A DNA stretch of 57,876 nucleotides, taken from contig NC_088302.1 in the NCBI RefSeq assembly GCF_032854445.1, positions 46,664,645 to 46,722,520 of the forward strand, written 5' to 3'. Below the pieces are notes generated by a model, which was given only the letters and a program-made list of their open reading frames with translations, ran no database searches and had not been told where the DNA came from. This DNA is from Liolophura sinensis (lineage: Eukaryota; Mollusca; Polyplacophora; Chitonida; Chitonidae). This document shows, piece after piece, positions 12,330-25,600 of this stretch (position 1 is its first letter; each line of letters begins with the position of its first letter). Both the position numbers and the translations under genes were made by a program.

Positions 12330-13370
12330 ACAGGGATCCTTCTTCGTATACATTTGCTGAGCGATAAATGAGCCACTTGAAGTCTTAGAGATCTTTTTGA
12401 ATAGGTCGTGATAAATTTAAATTCAATATATAGAATGTCACAAAAAAGTGTGTTAGAAACTCGAAGTATGCAATAACCAATCAAACCTTAATCTGAGTGG
12501 TATGCTGATGATATGGAATTAGCGCCACCTGGTGATAAACTTGTAATCGATAAAGGAGGCACCATTGGGGAACATTGTGTAAAAAATTCGAGAAAATGAT
12601 GGGCAAAATATCTATCTTGAGGCCTTTTATTTCATGTGTCGTTCGTCCTGTGCTTGTAGGATTACTTTACAGGTGGTCACAGTTTTACAGTTACCGCTCT
12701 GTCTGTTGTCGCTATGTGTAATCGCCCTCAATTGTTTGTTCCTTTTAAATTATTCAAGTGAATATTTTGGAGTGGATTTAACTGCACAGCACAACGTCTG
12801 CATGTAGACACCGCAAAGTCGGTGTAACCCCATGTGTAATTGGAGTGACATGAATGCTGCACATTGAGCTACTGGCGAATTGATGTCTGCCGTCAGTTGT
12901 TCAAAAGTGTGTTTAACGTTGAACCAGGCTTAAATATTGCTGCCAGTCTCAGTGTTAATGGCCATTTAGTCTGGAGTGAAGTTAATATCGGGTTTATGAC
13001 TAACAAATTTTTAAGCAACCGGCCAGTGGTCATCAATAGTGTAAATGTGTCAAAGTGTTTGACCATTACCATCGTCCAGTGTGGTGACTTGTTCCGGCCA
13101 ATAAAAACAACGCCTTATATTAGTATCCGGTAAATATTGAATGTACTCCGTTACTCGAGAATGTGAGAATCGTCAACACCGCGAGAGTGTATCGCCTTTA
13201 CCTGTTCCACCCTGATATCCTAGCCCTGCGAAAAACCAGTGGCTCGAGAAATCACCATAAGCAGTGAGAAAGAGCGGGTGCTTTCCGCGAGTTGTTGGGC
13301 TCATGAGCCTCCTAGGAGTAAACGCGCAGCTTGAAAATACATAAACGTGAAAATAAAGGATACTCTTGTC
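12330..13370. other. Non-coding stretch
   Basis: Open frames up to 89 codons exist (for example at 12864-13133), but none has recognisable domain content or exon-like splice context. Confidence 0.4.
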
Positions 13371-13452
13371 TAAGTCGTTTATATATAGCATTTTCTAAGT
13401 CGTTATATACAGCATTTTCTAAGTCGTTCATATACAGCATTTTCTAAGTCAT
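13371..13452. repeat. Short tandem repeat, about 28-bp unit, three copies
   Basis: The unit is roughly TATATACAGCATTTTCTAAG plus TCGT(T/C)A, repeated with small differences. Confidence 0.85.
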
Positions 13453-13579
13453 ATAACAAGAATGTCTCCTAATGCCAGGACAATATCCTTGAGATCATAT
13501 CATAGTTAACATGTTCCCTCACTTGAACACTAAAGGCAATATAAGGCTTCCAATTTAGACACAGAAAAACATATAGCGA

Positions 13580-13818
13580 AATGGCCTCCGTGGTCTTGTG
13601 CAAAATGACCGAGGTGTTATCGTCTCACCTATGCGGCTGCTGTCAGTCTAAAGTACGGCTCACGCTGGCTTCCTCTCCGGCCGTACGTGGAAAAGCCACC
13701 CGGCAACCTGTGGATGGTCGTGGGTTTCCCCTGGGCTCTGCCCGGCCATTTTCGCTCCTGGGTAAGGGAAATAATCCGGAGTACAGTATGAAGCACCAAT
13801 CAAATATATAAATAACAT
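13580..13818 (+). mobile_element. SINE family A, diverged
   Basis: The head (TGGCCTCCGTGG) is disrupted. The body (CTCTCCGGCCGTACGTGG, GGATGGTCGTGGGTTTCC) and a shortened tail are clear. Confidence 0.8.
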
Positions 13819-15446
13819 ATCCTCTTACACTATAAGCGACTAGTGAGATTTTGGGACTTGACCTCACTCATAGTTAGGCTAAATCCGGATTTTTAAACCC
13901 GATTTTTCGGAGTAAGTGGACGAAAATACCCGGGCCTATATATACATTCTGGTTTTATGCTTATTAACCTGTTATTATTAGTTTAACAATACAAACCATA
14001 TGTTACTATTATATAATTAAAATGTCAACGTTTGAATTGTTTCAGTTGACTTCATTTTGATGTATTCTTAACTATTTGATCCTCTAGAGAATTAACAAGT
14101 CTACATTTTTTGTATTTTGACATGCATTCTGATTACCACGCAAAGCACTATATAACTGGCATACCCTAGTATAACCCCAAACTCTGTCTCAGCTGATCCA
14201 AGCGCCACGAACACGCGTTAAACATAGAAATTCAGGTCAACATCATGAGGTAGGTATCACATTCCAATTAAGTGTTCAGTGTAGAATATAGAATATATAT
14301 GCACTTACCTTCCCGCAGCATCTCGTCTGAAGCCATGATCTCGCCTTGAGCCTGGCGATTTCAAAACTGCCTCATTGAACTACCGCTGGTATTGCACTCT
14401 TGGTGGCTGTGTAAGTCTTGCGACTGGTCAGTCTACCATAAAGGAACACAAAGCTGGTTGCATAATTCTACATACATCAACATGGCCTGAGAAGAAGGCG
14501 TATTATCCACGCTCGGTCTTCTATCCAGGTCTGCAGTGGAACGCTCGAGATTTAGCTGTTAGTTAGGTTCTCTCAGTGTAGAACAGACCTACAGGACTGT
14601 CGACAATATACCCACTGTATGCGTATCTTATGACACCTCAACCGTAGAATATGAAGAGACGTATGACGACTTGTAAAATTCTAGCGTTGGTTGGATGTAT
14701 TTATGCACTACAACTTTCAGTATAGTATGTTGTAAAAGGCGACATTAACATGTGCTTACTTACACAAGTTACAAAGGTCTAAACTGACGGTGAGGTTCAG
14801 TGGGGGGAAATCTCGTATGACCCATGGCTGGTCTGTGTGTGAAAACACCGTATCTGTACGAAATTAGGTTAAAGATCTGTAGTGAACCACGTCTTTAGAG
14901 AGGCCATTTGTATGCAGATAGGAACAAATGCAATTGGTTATTAAGTGGTTCCAAGTGAGTCTATGTTATTGTTTATTAATTGTTATATGATAACACAGCA
15001 TTTTGAGTATCTCTTGACCAGTGATGTCTATTAAATGGCGCTTGAAAGAACTGCATTTTATATTTAATTCTGCGGTAACTGAACAGTTGGAATGAAGCCC
15101 TGTCTGAGGAAACTCCACGAGGCCAGACATCGCCTGATAAGTGTGACCATTTGCCAACTACATTGTCCCACACTATCGTCAATGCTGTAGTTTTACTCTG
15201 TATATTGGTGCTGTGGTTTTTGTGTAGAGCTGTTTTTCTTGAGATCTTCTTAAAGGGGTATCAAAGACGCTTTTGCAGCCAAAGTTCTAAGCGTCGTTCG
15301 ACATAACACCAGTCCTAGACCCAAAAGGGCGTTCCAAATAAATAATCACAGGGCTCTTTTAATGCAACTCAACAATGCAAAACAATGCAAAAGACCAATT
15401 CCCACAGAAATAGGTAAGATATAATATAGGGTATAAATATACATAA
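13819..15446. other. Non-coding stretch
   Basis: No gene recognised. Around 15060-15200 there is weak similarity to sequence also seen near 21180-21240 and 41500-41560 (GTGACCATTTGCCA..GTTTTACTCT), perhaps an old dispersed repeat. Confidence 0.35.
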
Positions 15447-15711
15447 GGGGCCTTCGTGGCTCAGTCGGTTAGCGCGCTAGCGCAGCGTAATGACCCAGGA
15501 GCCTCTCACCAATGCGGTCGCTGTGAGTTCAAGTCCAGTTCATGCTGGCTTCCTCTCCGGCCGTACAAGGGAAGGTCTTCCAGCAACTTGCGGATGGTCG
15601 TGGGTTTCCGCCGGGCTCTGCCCGGTTTCCTCCCAACATAATGCTGGCCGCCGTCGTATAAGTGAAATATTCTTGAATACAGCGTAAAACACCAATCAAA
15701 TAAATAAATAT
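15447..15711 (+). mobile_element. SINE family A, full length with target-site duplication
   Basis: This is the best full-length copy: head GGGGCCTTCGTGGCTCAGTC, B box GAGTTCAAGTCC, complete body and the AAACACCAATCAAATAAATA tail. ATAAATATACATAA lies immediately before the element and again at its 3' end, giving a target-site duplication of about 14 bp. Confidence 0.93.
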
Positions 15712-16830
15712 ACATAAAACTGGTAACATCTAAGAGAGAATGTAGTTATCAGTTTTCATTGAAGAAGAGATGCGATATTCTAAGCATGACATCCAACGTG
15801 GATAATTTTCACATGGTGTCTATGTAGTGCTTTGATTGCAACTGTTCACAAACGTTGTCTGCACATCAGGATTTAACGTGTTCGTCTACGTAAAGAATTA
15901 TATATTACAGTAACACTTAAAATAAGTTACTGTCAATCTGGTTAAACGTATAGAAAATCCGTGATTACGTGCGTTCTCTTGAATAAAATGGGGGATAACT
16001 CTATTTGCCTACCTGGCCTGCCGTTCCTTTTTCATCATCCACTGATTCGGTACTGAACAGTCTTAAAAAGTTCAAAAGCTGCACAATGAATTGATGAACT
16101 CCTAGCAGCTCAGTTTAGCTACTGAAAGGCTGAAAGCCTCTTGTGAATTTACTTCATTTAAGGCTTTATTAGACTGTTTATGTAAATGCTTTAAGCCAAA
16201 CTGGGTAAAATATGCAGTGATGTTGATTGTAATGTTTAAGATGTAGGCTTGTCTAGAATAACTCAGAAAACAGTATTGTCATAACATTTAATACTGGCTT
16301 CACATGAAAGGAATGTTAAGGGACCAGGCCTCTGGGATGCTTAGTACACCAGGGGAATTCTTGTTCATGCAGCTATGCTATATTAGCCATCTTACAAAGT
16401 GCACCTCTAATAATCAGGTTGCTTTCAGTAACATTCGCATGCAAAGATGCACTTTCACTGGACATGTCTAACACCCCGATCTTTTCTGTTCCGTTTGTCT
16501 CCAGTTCACGGACAGTCAAGGCATTTACTGATAAGGCTGATAAGAGTGCAAGGCTCCACATTGTAAACATGAAAGAGAACGAGAGTGACCAAATTATTAT
16601 AGGGTTATTAAGAACACAGAACGTTAACGATTCTCATTTTGGCCAACAGTCATAAATATTATATACTGTTTGCATTTATATTGATATCGGAGGTTGACAA
16701 ATTAAAGCCTTTGATGACATTAGTCAACTAGTTTCTGAATAGGGTATCTTCTCCTGGGCAGTGGCGCTTCCAGTTCAAACTGACATAACTATAGTTTTCT
16801 TTTAATGCATACATATTAAGTACATTATCA
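15712..16830. other. Non-coding stretch
   Basis: No domain or clear repeat recognised. Short frames at 16370-16655 lack family features. Confidence 0.4.
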
Positions 16831-16867
16831 CGTTGCCCAAAAATCGTCATCGCAAAGGGAGGAATGA

Positions 16868-17240
16868 ACTACAGACCACACAGAGATTGAACAACAGACT
16901 ACGCGGGGAAAGAACAACAGACAACACGGGGAGTGAACAACAGACTACATGGGAATTGAACAACAGACTACACAGGGGAAATGAACAACAGACTACACTG
17001 GGATTGAACAACAGACTACACCTCAGGAATGAACAACAGACTACACATAAGGAATGAACAACAGACTACACGGGAAATGAACAACAGACTACACCGGGAA
17101 TGAACCACAGACTGCTTGGGGAATGAACAACAGACTACACCGGGAATGTACAACAGAATACACAGTGAGAATGAACAACAGACTACACAGCAGGAATGAA
17201 CAACAGACTACACAGTGAGAATGAACAACGGACTGCACAG
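16868..17240. repeat. Minisatellite, unit about 22 bp
   Basis: GAACAACAGACTACAC is repeated about 15 times with variable spacers (GGGGA, TGGGAATT, CAGTGAGAAT). It produces spurious open frames on both strands. Confidence 0.92.
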
Positions 17241-17263
17241 CGCTCAGCACTGAGGAGTTTAAG

Positions 17264-17432
17264 CAAGGAAACATGACTGGTTGACCCGGTGTTAGTATAA
17301 TGTTAGGGTGGGGTGTCATGTCTGGAGCCTTCGGCATGATACTTCAGTGGTGGCAGCACTTTGGCAGCATGGACTCGTCCTGCAATAAGAAAACACATGA
17401 TACTGACTCTTCGTCGTCATCTGACTGAATAA
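17264..17432 (+). mobile_element. SINE family B fragment
   Basis: GACTGGTTGACCCGGTGTTAG and CTCTTCGTCGTCATCTGACTG match the family B copies at 33402-34022. The tRNA-like head is missing. Confidence 0.7.
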
Positions 17433-18750
17433 TTTTACGAATTCATTCAATTATATACACGTGGACCCTGTGTAAAAATAGAAAGTTTTCATGTTAAACC
17501 AGTTCATTCTCTCCAAAAGAACTGCGAGCAGGAAAATAATGCCAGTCACAAAGCCATTATCAGATTCAGTGAAAGCCGCTCCCTATTTGTCGTATCGACT
17601 CTTCCAATTTCACTTTTCAAATGTAAATATGACCAATGCGATATATTTCATACGATTTGAATAATTCGACAAATCGTATGCTGCCCGACGTTAGTTGGAA
17701 TGCTAGGAATCTGTTGAAGGTGCGGAGAAGACGACAGGTTCTGCCGGATGTGTGACGTCATTTAGAATGCCGACGTTCACAGGGGTATATGTTTTGTTTC
17801 AGTTCATGAACATGTCTTTTGAACACATGTTAGGAGAAAGTTTGATAAAGCCCAAATGACAAAAAAAAAGAAAAAAAACGACCTAATCATTATCATAGAC
17901 AATCTTCTTCAATAACGTAAAGTAACCTTTATATCCACTGCTCCAAGCGCTATGCCTTTGACTGCAGATTATGAGTTTCCGTGTTTCACCAAATAATTCA
18001 TACACACATGTGTATTTAGTCTTTAGTAAAAAATGGTTTTTCATTTATTTATTTACTTATTTGCTTATATGGGTCCAGGAATATTTTGGAAATTATACTA
18101 CCCATATTTCAAATTCGCAATCAATAATGTTTGCGTTCACATCATCAAAATATCCGACACCGCGAACCTCAACTGCAGTCGATTAACACGAAAGACCGAA
18201 GTATCAGATGACATGTATTTGATATCCCCCCACGCTGACCTCTGATTAAACAACTCGCTCGCTCGATGTAAAGTTTAGATTAAACAACTATTGAAATGCT
18301 GGCAAAGTAAACACTGTACCTAGAGCAAGGTAAACGCCGTGCTGTTTAAGCCTGAAAACTAAGACATTTTTATACGTACAAATTCAACCACAGTCATTGG
18401 AATTGCAAACATAAAGCACTCTGCTTCAGACCATTTTACTCACAATGACACGATTTTCCTCGGAAACGACACCTATATAATGTTCAAGCTTTTACCCACA
18501 ATTCTTCGGTAAAGGGTGTAAGTTTCACAAATCTGCTCATTCTAATATCAGTGAGCAGCTCACCATGGGCCTATATATATTCTATTCATGCGCATTCCAT
18601 GCAAGGTACACTTTGTAGACCTATCAAAAAGGACTTTTCATATTCCCTTATAAACAGGAATTATCATCCCATCTCAGGCGGAGCAGGACAACATATCCCA
18701 ACCTCCTAATATCTCTGATCATGAGATCAAATCTGACAGCTGTCCATTTG
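17433..18750. other. Non-coding stretch
   Basis: No gene recognised. Confidence 0.4.
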
Positions 18751-18751
18751 T

Positions 18752-18842
18752 TATTTATTTATTTTTTTGATTGATGTTCTGCGCCAAACTCGAGAATATT
18801 ACACTTGTACGACCATTATGGTAGGATGAAACCGGGATGTAC
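18752..18842 (-). mobile_element. SINE family A tail fragment, minus orientation
   Basis: TTATTTATTTATTTTTTTGA followed by the reverse complement of the body end (ACTCGAGAATATT, CCATTATGGTAGGA). Confidence 0.7.
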
Positions 18843-19483
18843 ATTTGCCTGTAATCCTGGGATACCCTTTCCATGATTCCTTTGATTAATTCGAAAGTGT
18901 TTCTGACCCCATACAGTCGGTTAATCGATCAGACATTGCCCTCTCAGCCATTCGGTGACACGTAGATAATATATTTAAAAAATGCAGCATAGAGAGCCGG
19001 TGGAATCCGATCTCTTGTCAGTTTACCTCAGTTCGGGTTTTATTCTGACGTACAATTCTAACGGGAAAACGTATAATTCTTAGCCCGTCTCTGTCCTTTC
19101 GCTTTTGGTCTGTAGCTGGTAATTTGTCCGCTACATTTCACCAGGGAGTTTTCTTGAACTCATTCAGTTGGGTTAGTCAGTCATTAGTCAGTTCAGTTAG
19201 TGATACGAGTTTTCATAAAACCATTTATAAACACATATCTGTTTCGCATCGCAGAGGTTAGACCTGTGTGCTTTCTGGATACTTAACATGTGTATAGACG
19301 TAACACATTTAACTGAAGTGCGTGAAAGAGCTGTATATCAAACCCGACTCAATGTTGACGGCAGAATGGACTCGCCCAGGCGTGACCGATATATTAAAGC
19401 ATAGTGCATGCCCGGTCTACATATTTCTGAACGTCGTGTACACTTTGTATGGTAGGCCGGTTTCAGCCCGTATCCGGGAACAA

Positions 19484-19489
19484 TATAAA
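19484..19489 (+). promoter_or_regulatory. Possible TATA box of the TRPM2-like gene
   Basis: TATAAA lies 98 bp upstream of the proposed first ATG. This spacing is compatible with initiation near 19515. No other core element was confirmed. Confidence 0.3.
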
Positions 19490-19581
19490 TAACGAGTTAG
19501 TCTCCTGAACCACATGGACGGAATTTCCCACCATATCCCTCCTCCCTCCACTGACCTATACAGATCGGTTATCAAACAAGT

Positions 19582-19640
19582 ATGAGGCAAACGCAGGCTC
19601 GGTTTTCACTCGTCCACCAGGAGTTAGACAAGTCAGAGCC
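19582..19640 (+). CDS. TRPM2: TRPM2-like exon 1 (putative start)
   Basis: The ATG at 19582 starts MRQTQARFSLVHQELDKSEP and ends at a strong donor, GAGCC|GTAAGT. It joins exon 2 in frame with no stop. If this exon is not coding, the ATG at 20650 (residue 22) would be the start. Confidence 0.6.
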
Positions 19641-22600
19641 GTAAGTATAGGGCGAGTTGGATGCCCTGTAGTTCGTACATTTACCACTTGTCATTTATTG
19701 ATGCGGGAATTTTGACACCGATTTGAAGGTAGGTTCTACAAGTGACTAGAGACATATAAACACTTATACATGTCGTTATTCAGCGCTAAATATGTACACA
19801 CGTATGCAGTAAACCATACCGGAACTATGTGAACTCTTTATGTGTCGAATACGTGCGTCAGTCAACATCCGGATCTCAACATTGTAATCATAGGCGACAC
19901 ACCAAGTACTTTTAAATGTAGATATTTGCGCTCACACCAGCTATGATTCTGTTTGTAACTTAAGCATTCTGGGCCAGGCAAAGGCCTACATGTGAAACGA
20001 GAAAATATGGGCGATAATAACTTCATTATAGTTACTCTCCGACAATTATCAGCGCTAAAAGCCATGCTATATCCAAATAGTGTAATCCTATTAACAACAG
20101 TACTGTTAAATAATATCCCGTCGTTAATGATATCTACCAATCTGTGACACCCAGCTAAGGGAGTTGTGTCCCTTGTGAGTGAGCGAGTGCTTGGGGTTTA
20201 ACGTCGTACTCAACAATTTTTCAGTCATATGACGACGACCGTTGTGATAATTAGATGCTTACTAATGCATGTTCGCCGTAAGGCCTACCAGTAAGCTGCG
20301 CCTCCAGCTTTTGGTGACGAGCCTGCTAGTCGAATGGTCCAGACGGTTAACAGCTACATATATTGCTGACGATCAGGTGCCTAACAATGACAACGTAAGT
20401 CCCGGGTTCGTTACCCGGAGATGTCTCACCCAGTTTTCACCAGAATGTGCTATCAGGAGAAAATGCATTTAAAACCACTATCTAAATAACATCGTCACGA
20501 TATGGCTGAAGTGGCGTTAATCCATAATCATTCTTCATTCATTCATTCTCAACAACATCTACCAATCTTATTATCCAGGCCTACAGGTTAGCGCTGTATC
20601 CTTTAGGCTTTTGTAATGGTTTGGATGGTTTTTTGTTCTTTTCAGAGAGATGACGTCAGAGGAGGATATAGAGTTGAATCAAATGAGCATGACGGATGCC
20701 ACCAAGAAGGGAGGCGAACATAACGGAATGACCCTGGTTCAGGACCATTTAAGCGGCTCGAAGCCCAAGAGAAAACGTGCACGGTTTGACTTCGAGGTCG
20801 GTCTGCGCTGTTCTAATTTTCGTTCATATTTCTTCCCATGATGACGATGTACAAAAAATTTTAAATCACTCAGAGCTTTTGTTATATTGACGCCAGTGTG
20901 AAGGATCGATACTAGACTTTGAGAAACTAACAAGTAGAAAACTGTGGAAATGTTTTTGCTTTCTCTCAAGGTAATTTTCTACAAGTACCATTATACATAC
21001 TGGGTCTCTAAAGAGCAATTATATTCTTGCGTTGAAGTATATCAAAGGGGCCTGTGCAAGTACAACCAACACCAGCTCCACCATACTCTCTTCTGCCCCG
21101 AACCGATTTTCACACCACAACACGCCATGTCAAATTTACTCCATCCATTAGAACCCTTTATACAGAGGTAAGCCGAAAAATAGCCGCATTTGTCCGCTAT
21201 CACGGTTTCGTTGCTGCTTTGGTTTACTCTGCATGCTGTAGTCTATTGCGTGATACTGAGATCTGTAAGTACAGTGTTCGTCACGCACAGGGTGGTAGCA
21301 GGAGCCCTTCCTATACTATGCGCATGGTTAGGTGTTATCGGCAACTTGTTAGTATCAGATTTCCCTTATACACTCTGAAGTTTGTGTTTTCCCCAAAACA
21401 AGGCATATTTATTATCACTGGGCTATGAGATGAATATACATATACGTATGTATGAATATACAGACTATTTTATGACTGAAATACGCGGCACTTTTCCTCT
21501 ACTTCTCTTTTATCTGTAACAGCGAAGTTATTCGTATGTTTGTTCAATTTCTATCTCTATTTTTACAGCCATACGAGTCTCTTTCTTTTTATGTCCAGGC
21601 GATTAAAGGCCATACACTTTAATATCAGGCATGTGATACACAGAAGCCTGTAAATGACACCCACAAGTGATATTAGAAAACTACATAAAAATGTTTAAAA
21701 CTATGTTGAAAGATGTATCTATACTATGTACATAGGTAGCTGTTATCGGCAACTTGTTAGTATCAGATTTCCCTAACCCACTCTGAAGTTTGCATTTTTC
21801 CCAAAATAAAGCATGTTTATTATCACTATGAGATGAATATACATCGTGGAATAAATCCCCCACGTGGGACATATCAACAATTGCAATCAAAACGCAACTG
21901 AGGTACATATTTTGATTAAGGACACCTTATATATTAGCTTGGTACACGATTTGAATTATCATTAATATTGTGGCCTTCCTTTCGTTTTTCACTATTATCG
22001 AAAACTGTCGACTGCTTCTCTTCGCGAGAATCCATCCTAATTTCTTACTTGTTTCTGTCTTAGTTCTTTGTTGGTTTGTACTGACCGTTGTTTTGGAAAT
22101 TGGTCTTACACTTATTGGTCAGGATAAACCATTGATATACGAATGTTTTTTTCCGTTTCCTGTATTAATGATAAAACTGTGTCCGAGTTTTCCAAATTCC
22201 GTACAACCTTAATGTGTCACTCTTTCTTTTTGACAAAGGAGATCACCTGATCAAGAAAAATAAGCCCAATCGACATTTCATGGGTATCGGGAGTTTACAC
22301 AGACTCAGGCGAGACAAGATGGAAGTTCTCGCGGACTGCCGCGACTAAAAGACGTGATTTTATTATATGTTTTAACATCGAGAATCTAGCAAAATCAGCC
22401 TATTTCCTGCGTTAGTTTGCGAGAGATCCCACCGTGTTTCGCGTGAACTCACGAGACGCCTGAAATGCCGATTGGGCTTACAGTTAGAAAGCTTTTGAAA
22501 ATAACTTTTACCGACGGAAATGCATGTACTTGGTCTCAAATGGTCTCCTAAAAGCTAAGAAACTGTCGAAACTAAATATGTATTATTAGAAAGGCGATTC

Positions 22601-25600
22601 ATAGCTGTTTCTGAAATTGTCTTTTTTCGTTGAGTTTAATGCAGTCAATTTTTGTGGTATGGTCGGCCATATTTTTTTTGTAGGCCATATTCATAAAGTT
22701 TGTAGTCAATCGCATCAAAGCGACTAAAGCAGGTATATTGTGTTAGATTTGGTTTTTTGTTGTTGTTTTTTTAGGGAGGGGGGCACACTGATGCATTGCA
22801 TGAGTGCAATTCACAAGAATTTTATACAGAGCTGAATATAAAAATATGGAAAAAAGTTGTGTGATTCTTAAAAAATGTTTTCAGACACTGTTTTCAATGG
22901 CCTTTCTACAGATGCTTTATTCATTTTGACAATTTCTATCCCTATTGGCCGTAACAATGAAATATACATATCTGACGTATGTGTTTATTTCTTGTGAATA
23001 GGGCAACCCCAAGGCTTGGGCTGAGAAAGCCCATCTGATGTGCCGAATCTGTGTTAAGTTTGTGCAGAAGCCCGGGGATAATTCGTAAGTTCCGAATAGC
23101 ATGTTTAAGATTCTTTTTTTGTTCATTTTAAATTTCATGCAATCTTATACAGGTTGGAATAAGACAGTCTGAACACAGACTCTTTTATGACTGAATTACA
23201 CGGCACTTTTCCTTTGCTTCTCTTTTATCTATAAGAGGGAAGTTATTCGTATGTTTGTTCAATTTCTATTTTTACAGCCATACAAATGTCTTCCTTTTTA
23301 TGTCCAGGCGATTAAAGGCCATACACTTTAATATGACGCATGGCTATACACAGAATGCTCCAGTGATGTGGCGTAAGATGACACGTTCGTTTGTGTCTAT
23401 TCAAGAGGACATATTAATTCGTTATTCAGTATATATAAGGGAGATAATCACGGTATCCCATGCTCAACCAAATCGCGGAAAGCGTAAGAAAGACACCAGT
23501 TAGGAGGAGTGTTAGTCCGATACTTCCGGGTAATACATGTAAGATTTCAACACATTAAGGAGACAATCCCCACAGCGAACGCGCACTCCTTGGAGGCAAG
23601 AAGTGATGGGCACGCAAATGTTTCGGTTGTAATCGTATGGTTCAACGCTGCGTAAATTTGCTCTCCATTCACACCGTCACGTCCAAAAATTTGACTGGCT
23701 GGTAACTGGTGTCATTCATTCAGCAAGACACGTCCTTTTTCACTTTTGTCGTGTTTTGGGAAAAAGAAGATTTCACCTGACTCATGCCGGACATGCATTG
23801 AAGCGCCAGTGTAAACAACTGTCTGATCCTTAGCTTAGCCATCAGTTATCTATGTTGTTTTCATTGGAGGGAGGGAGGGGGTTGCAGCCTGTAGCCGAGG
23901 GGTTAATATGCTTCTTTCTGTTGGTTCAGCCTCAACCCCCAACAAGGGATTTTAGAGCCTCCCGATTTCATTAAATACCAATTATTCATGGAACTAGATA
24001 ACAAGATCTACAAGTTAAATAATGTCTCTCATGCAACGTAAGACGGGAATGTTAATAAAAAAAGATACATCGATATGACATAGGTAATACTAATCATTGA
24101 TTATCCGTCATTATGTAAATACAAGTAAGTTTAAAATACTTTCAAATCATACATTTTAACAGCCGAGGAATGATCGTATGATTTACATATGGATTTACCG
24201 ACAAACAAATAATACAAATTATTTAAATTCATTTACAGAGATGACCCTCTATGTTACTGTGGCTATAATCGATCACAACATTCAGAAAGTGCGATAACAA
24301 CAACAGCTCTGGGAGCTCCAAACATTTGGAACCAGAAGGAGCATACCAAACCCATACCTACAAATGCTGTGGGGGAAATGCAGTTCGTTGGCTTTAGCCA
24401 AAAGTACGCCAAGGTAAGAACTGAACTCGGTGAAGAGAAAGTCAACTGCATTCACATGGTGCGCTTTGCAGTGCAAACCAGTGGAATGCCTCTTGTCGAC
24501 TGAAAACTCTAATAAACTCTAAATTGCACTTACCATTTCTTCGAATTCTGCAAGTCGGTAACCGGGGCTATCTGATTACTGCTCAAGGAATATTACCAGA
24601 AGGTTTACGATGACATACATGTATAGAGAATCATGGATTGCATTCACTTGCATAGCAAGACACCAAACCTTATTGCATATAGCCTGTACATGTACATATC
24701 TCACGTTGAGTCACGTGTTAGATGGCGTGTGTGTTACGTCACGGTTTAAGTCAACGTCACAATGACTGATTACTACAAATACTGGTCACAGGATATTCCC
24801 CCAAACGCCTTCATTCTAAATTTCTTAAACTTTACGGTCATTATAATTCTTTTGTTGATAGATATGGACGGAATGTCCATAACCTCTGGCGTTCTGAACT
24901 AATAGTGTTTAATTCCACTTGAACCGAAGTTAGGGGATGTATTTGCATCAGCTCTATTAAATGATATCACCACGTTACATGGATATATGAAGAGTTGCAA
25001 TCAAACTCTTGTTACACGTTTTGGGTGATTAAAGACATATAATCCAATATGCTATACGAGTTTAATACAGATTACATTAAATTTTACTTTCCTTGACACT
25101 TTCCATCATCTTTAAAAACTGTGACATTGCGTCATTTTGATTATTAATTTACGAAATAAAATAAAATCTGAAATATTATTTGCTTTCTCAGTTCTTTAGT
25201 CGGTTATGTTGAACATTTGTAAGGAAATTGTACTCATTATGTTAAATATTATTATATGAATATCGGAATCGACGACTGTATCGTACAACAAATTAATAAG
25301 AATCGAGATCTTGGGGTTAAAACATGTTTTGGCTACAGCATGGGTGGCGTCCTCATTACTGGCGAATGCCATTTGTTGTTGAGTTATCCGAAAAATTCGC
25401 CAGCACCTGCATTGTCCTTCCATTTGTTCCTAGTATGTCCGTGTAGACGCAGAGACGGACGCTAACAAGGTCTGGGACCTTATGACCCGGGTGTGGAAAC
25501 TCAAACCTCCTCACCTCATTATCTCCGTCACGGGCGGGGCTAAGCACTTCCATCTTACTCCTAGGCTGAAAGAGGTCTTCCGGAAAGGCCTTATAAAAGC

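Noticed and set aside
12864-13133. 89-codon plus-strand frame as a gene
   Set aside because: No domain, no exon-like splice context, and composition like the surrounding non-coding DNA.
13173-13391. 72-codon minus-strand frame
   Set aside because: No recognisable family, and its start overlaps the short tandem repeat at 13371.
16833-17057. 74-codon Asn/Arg-rich frame
   Set aside because: Reading of the 22-bp minisatellite.
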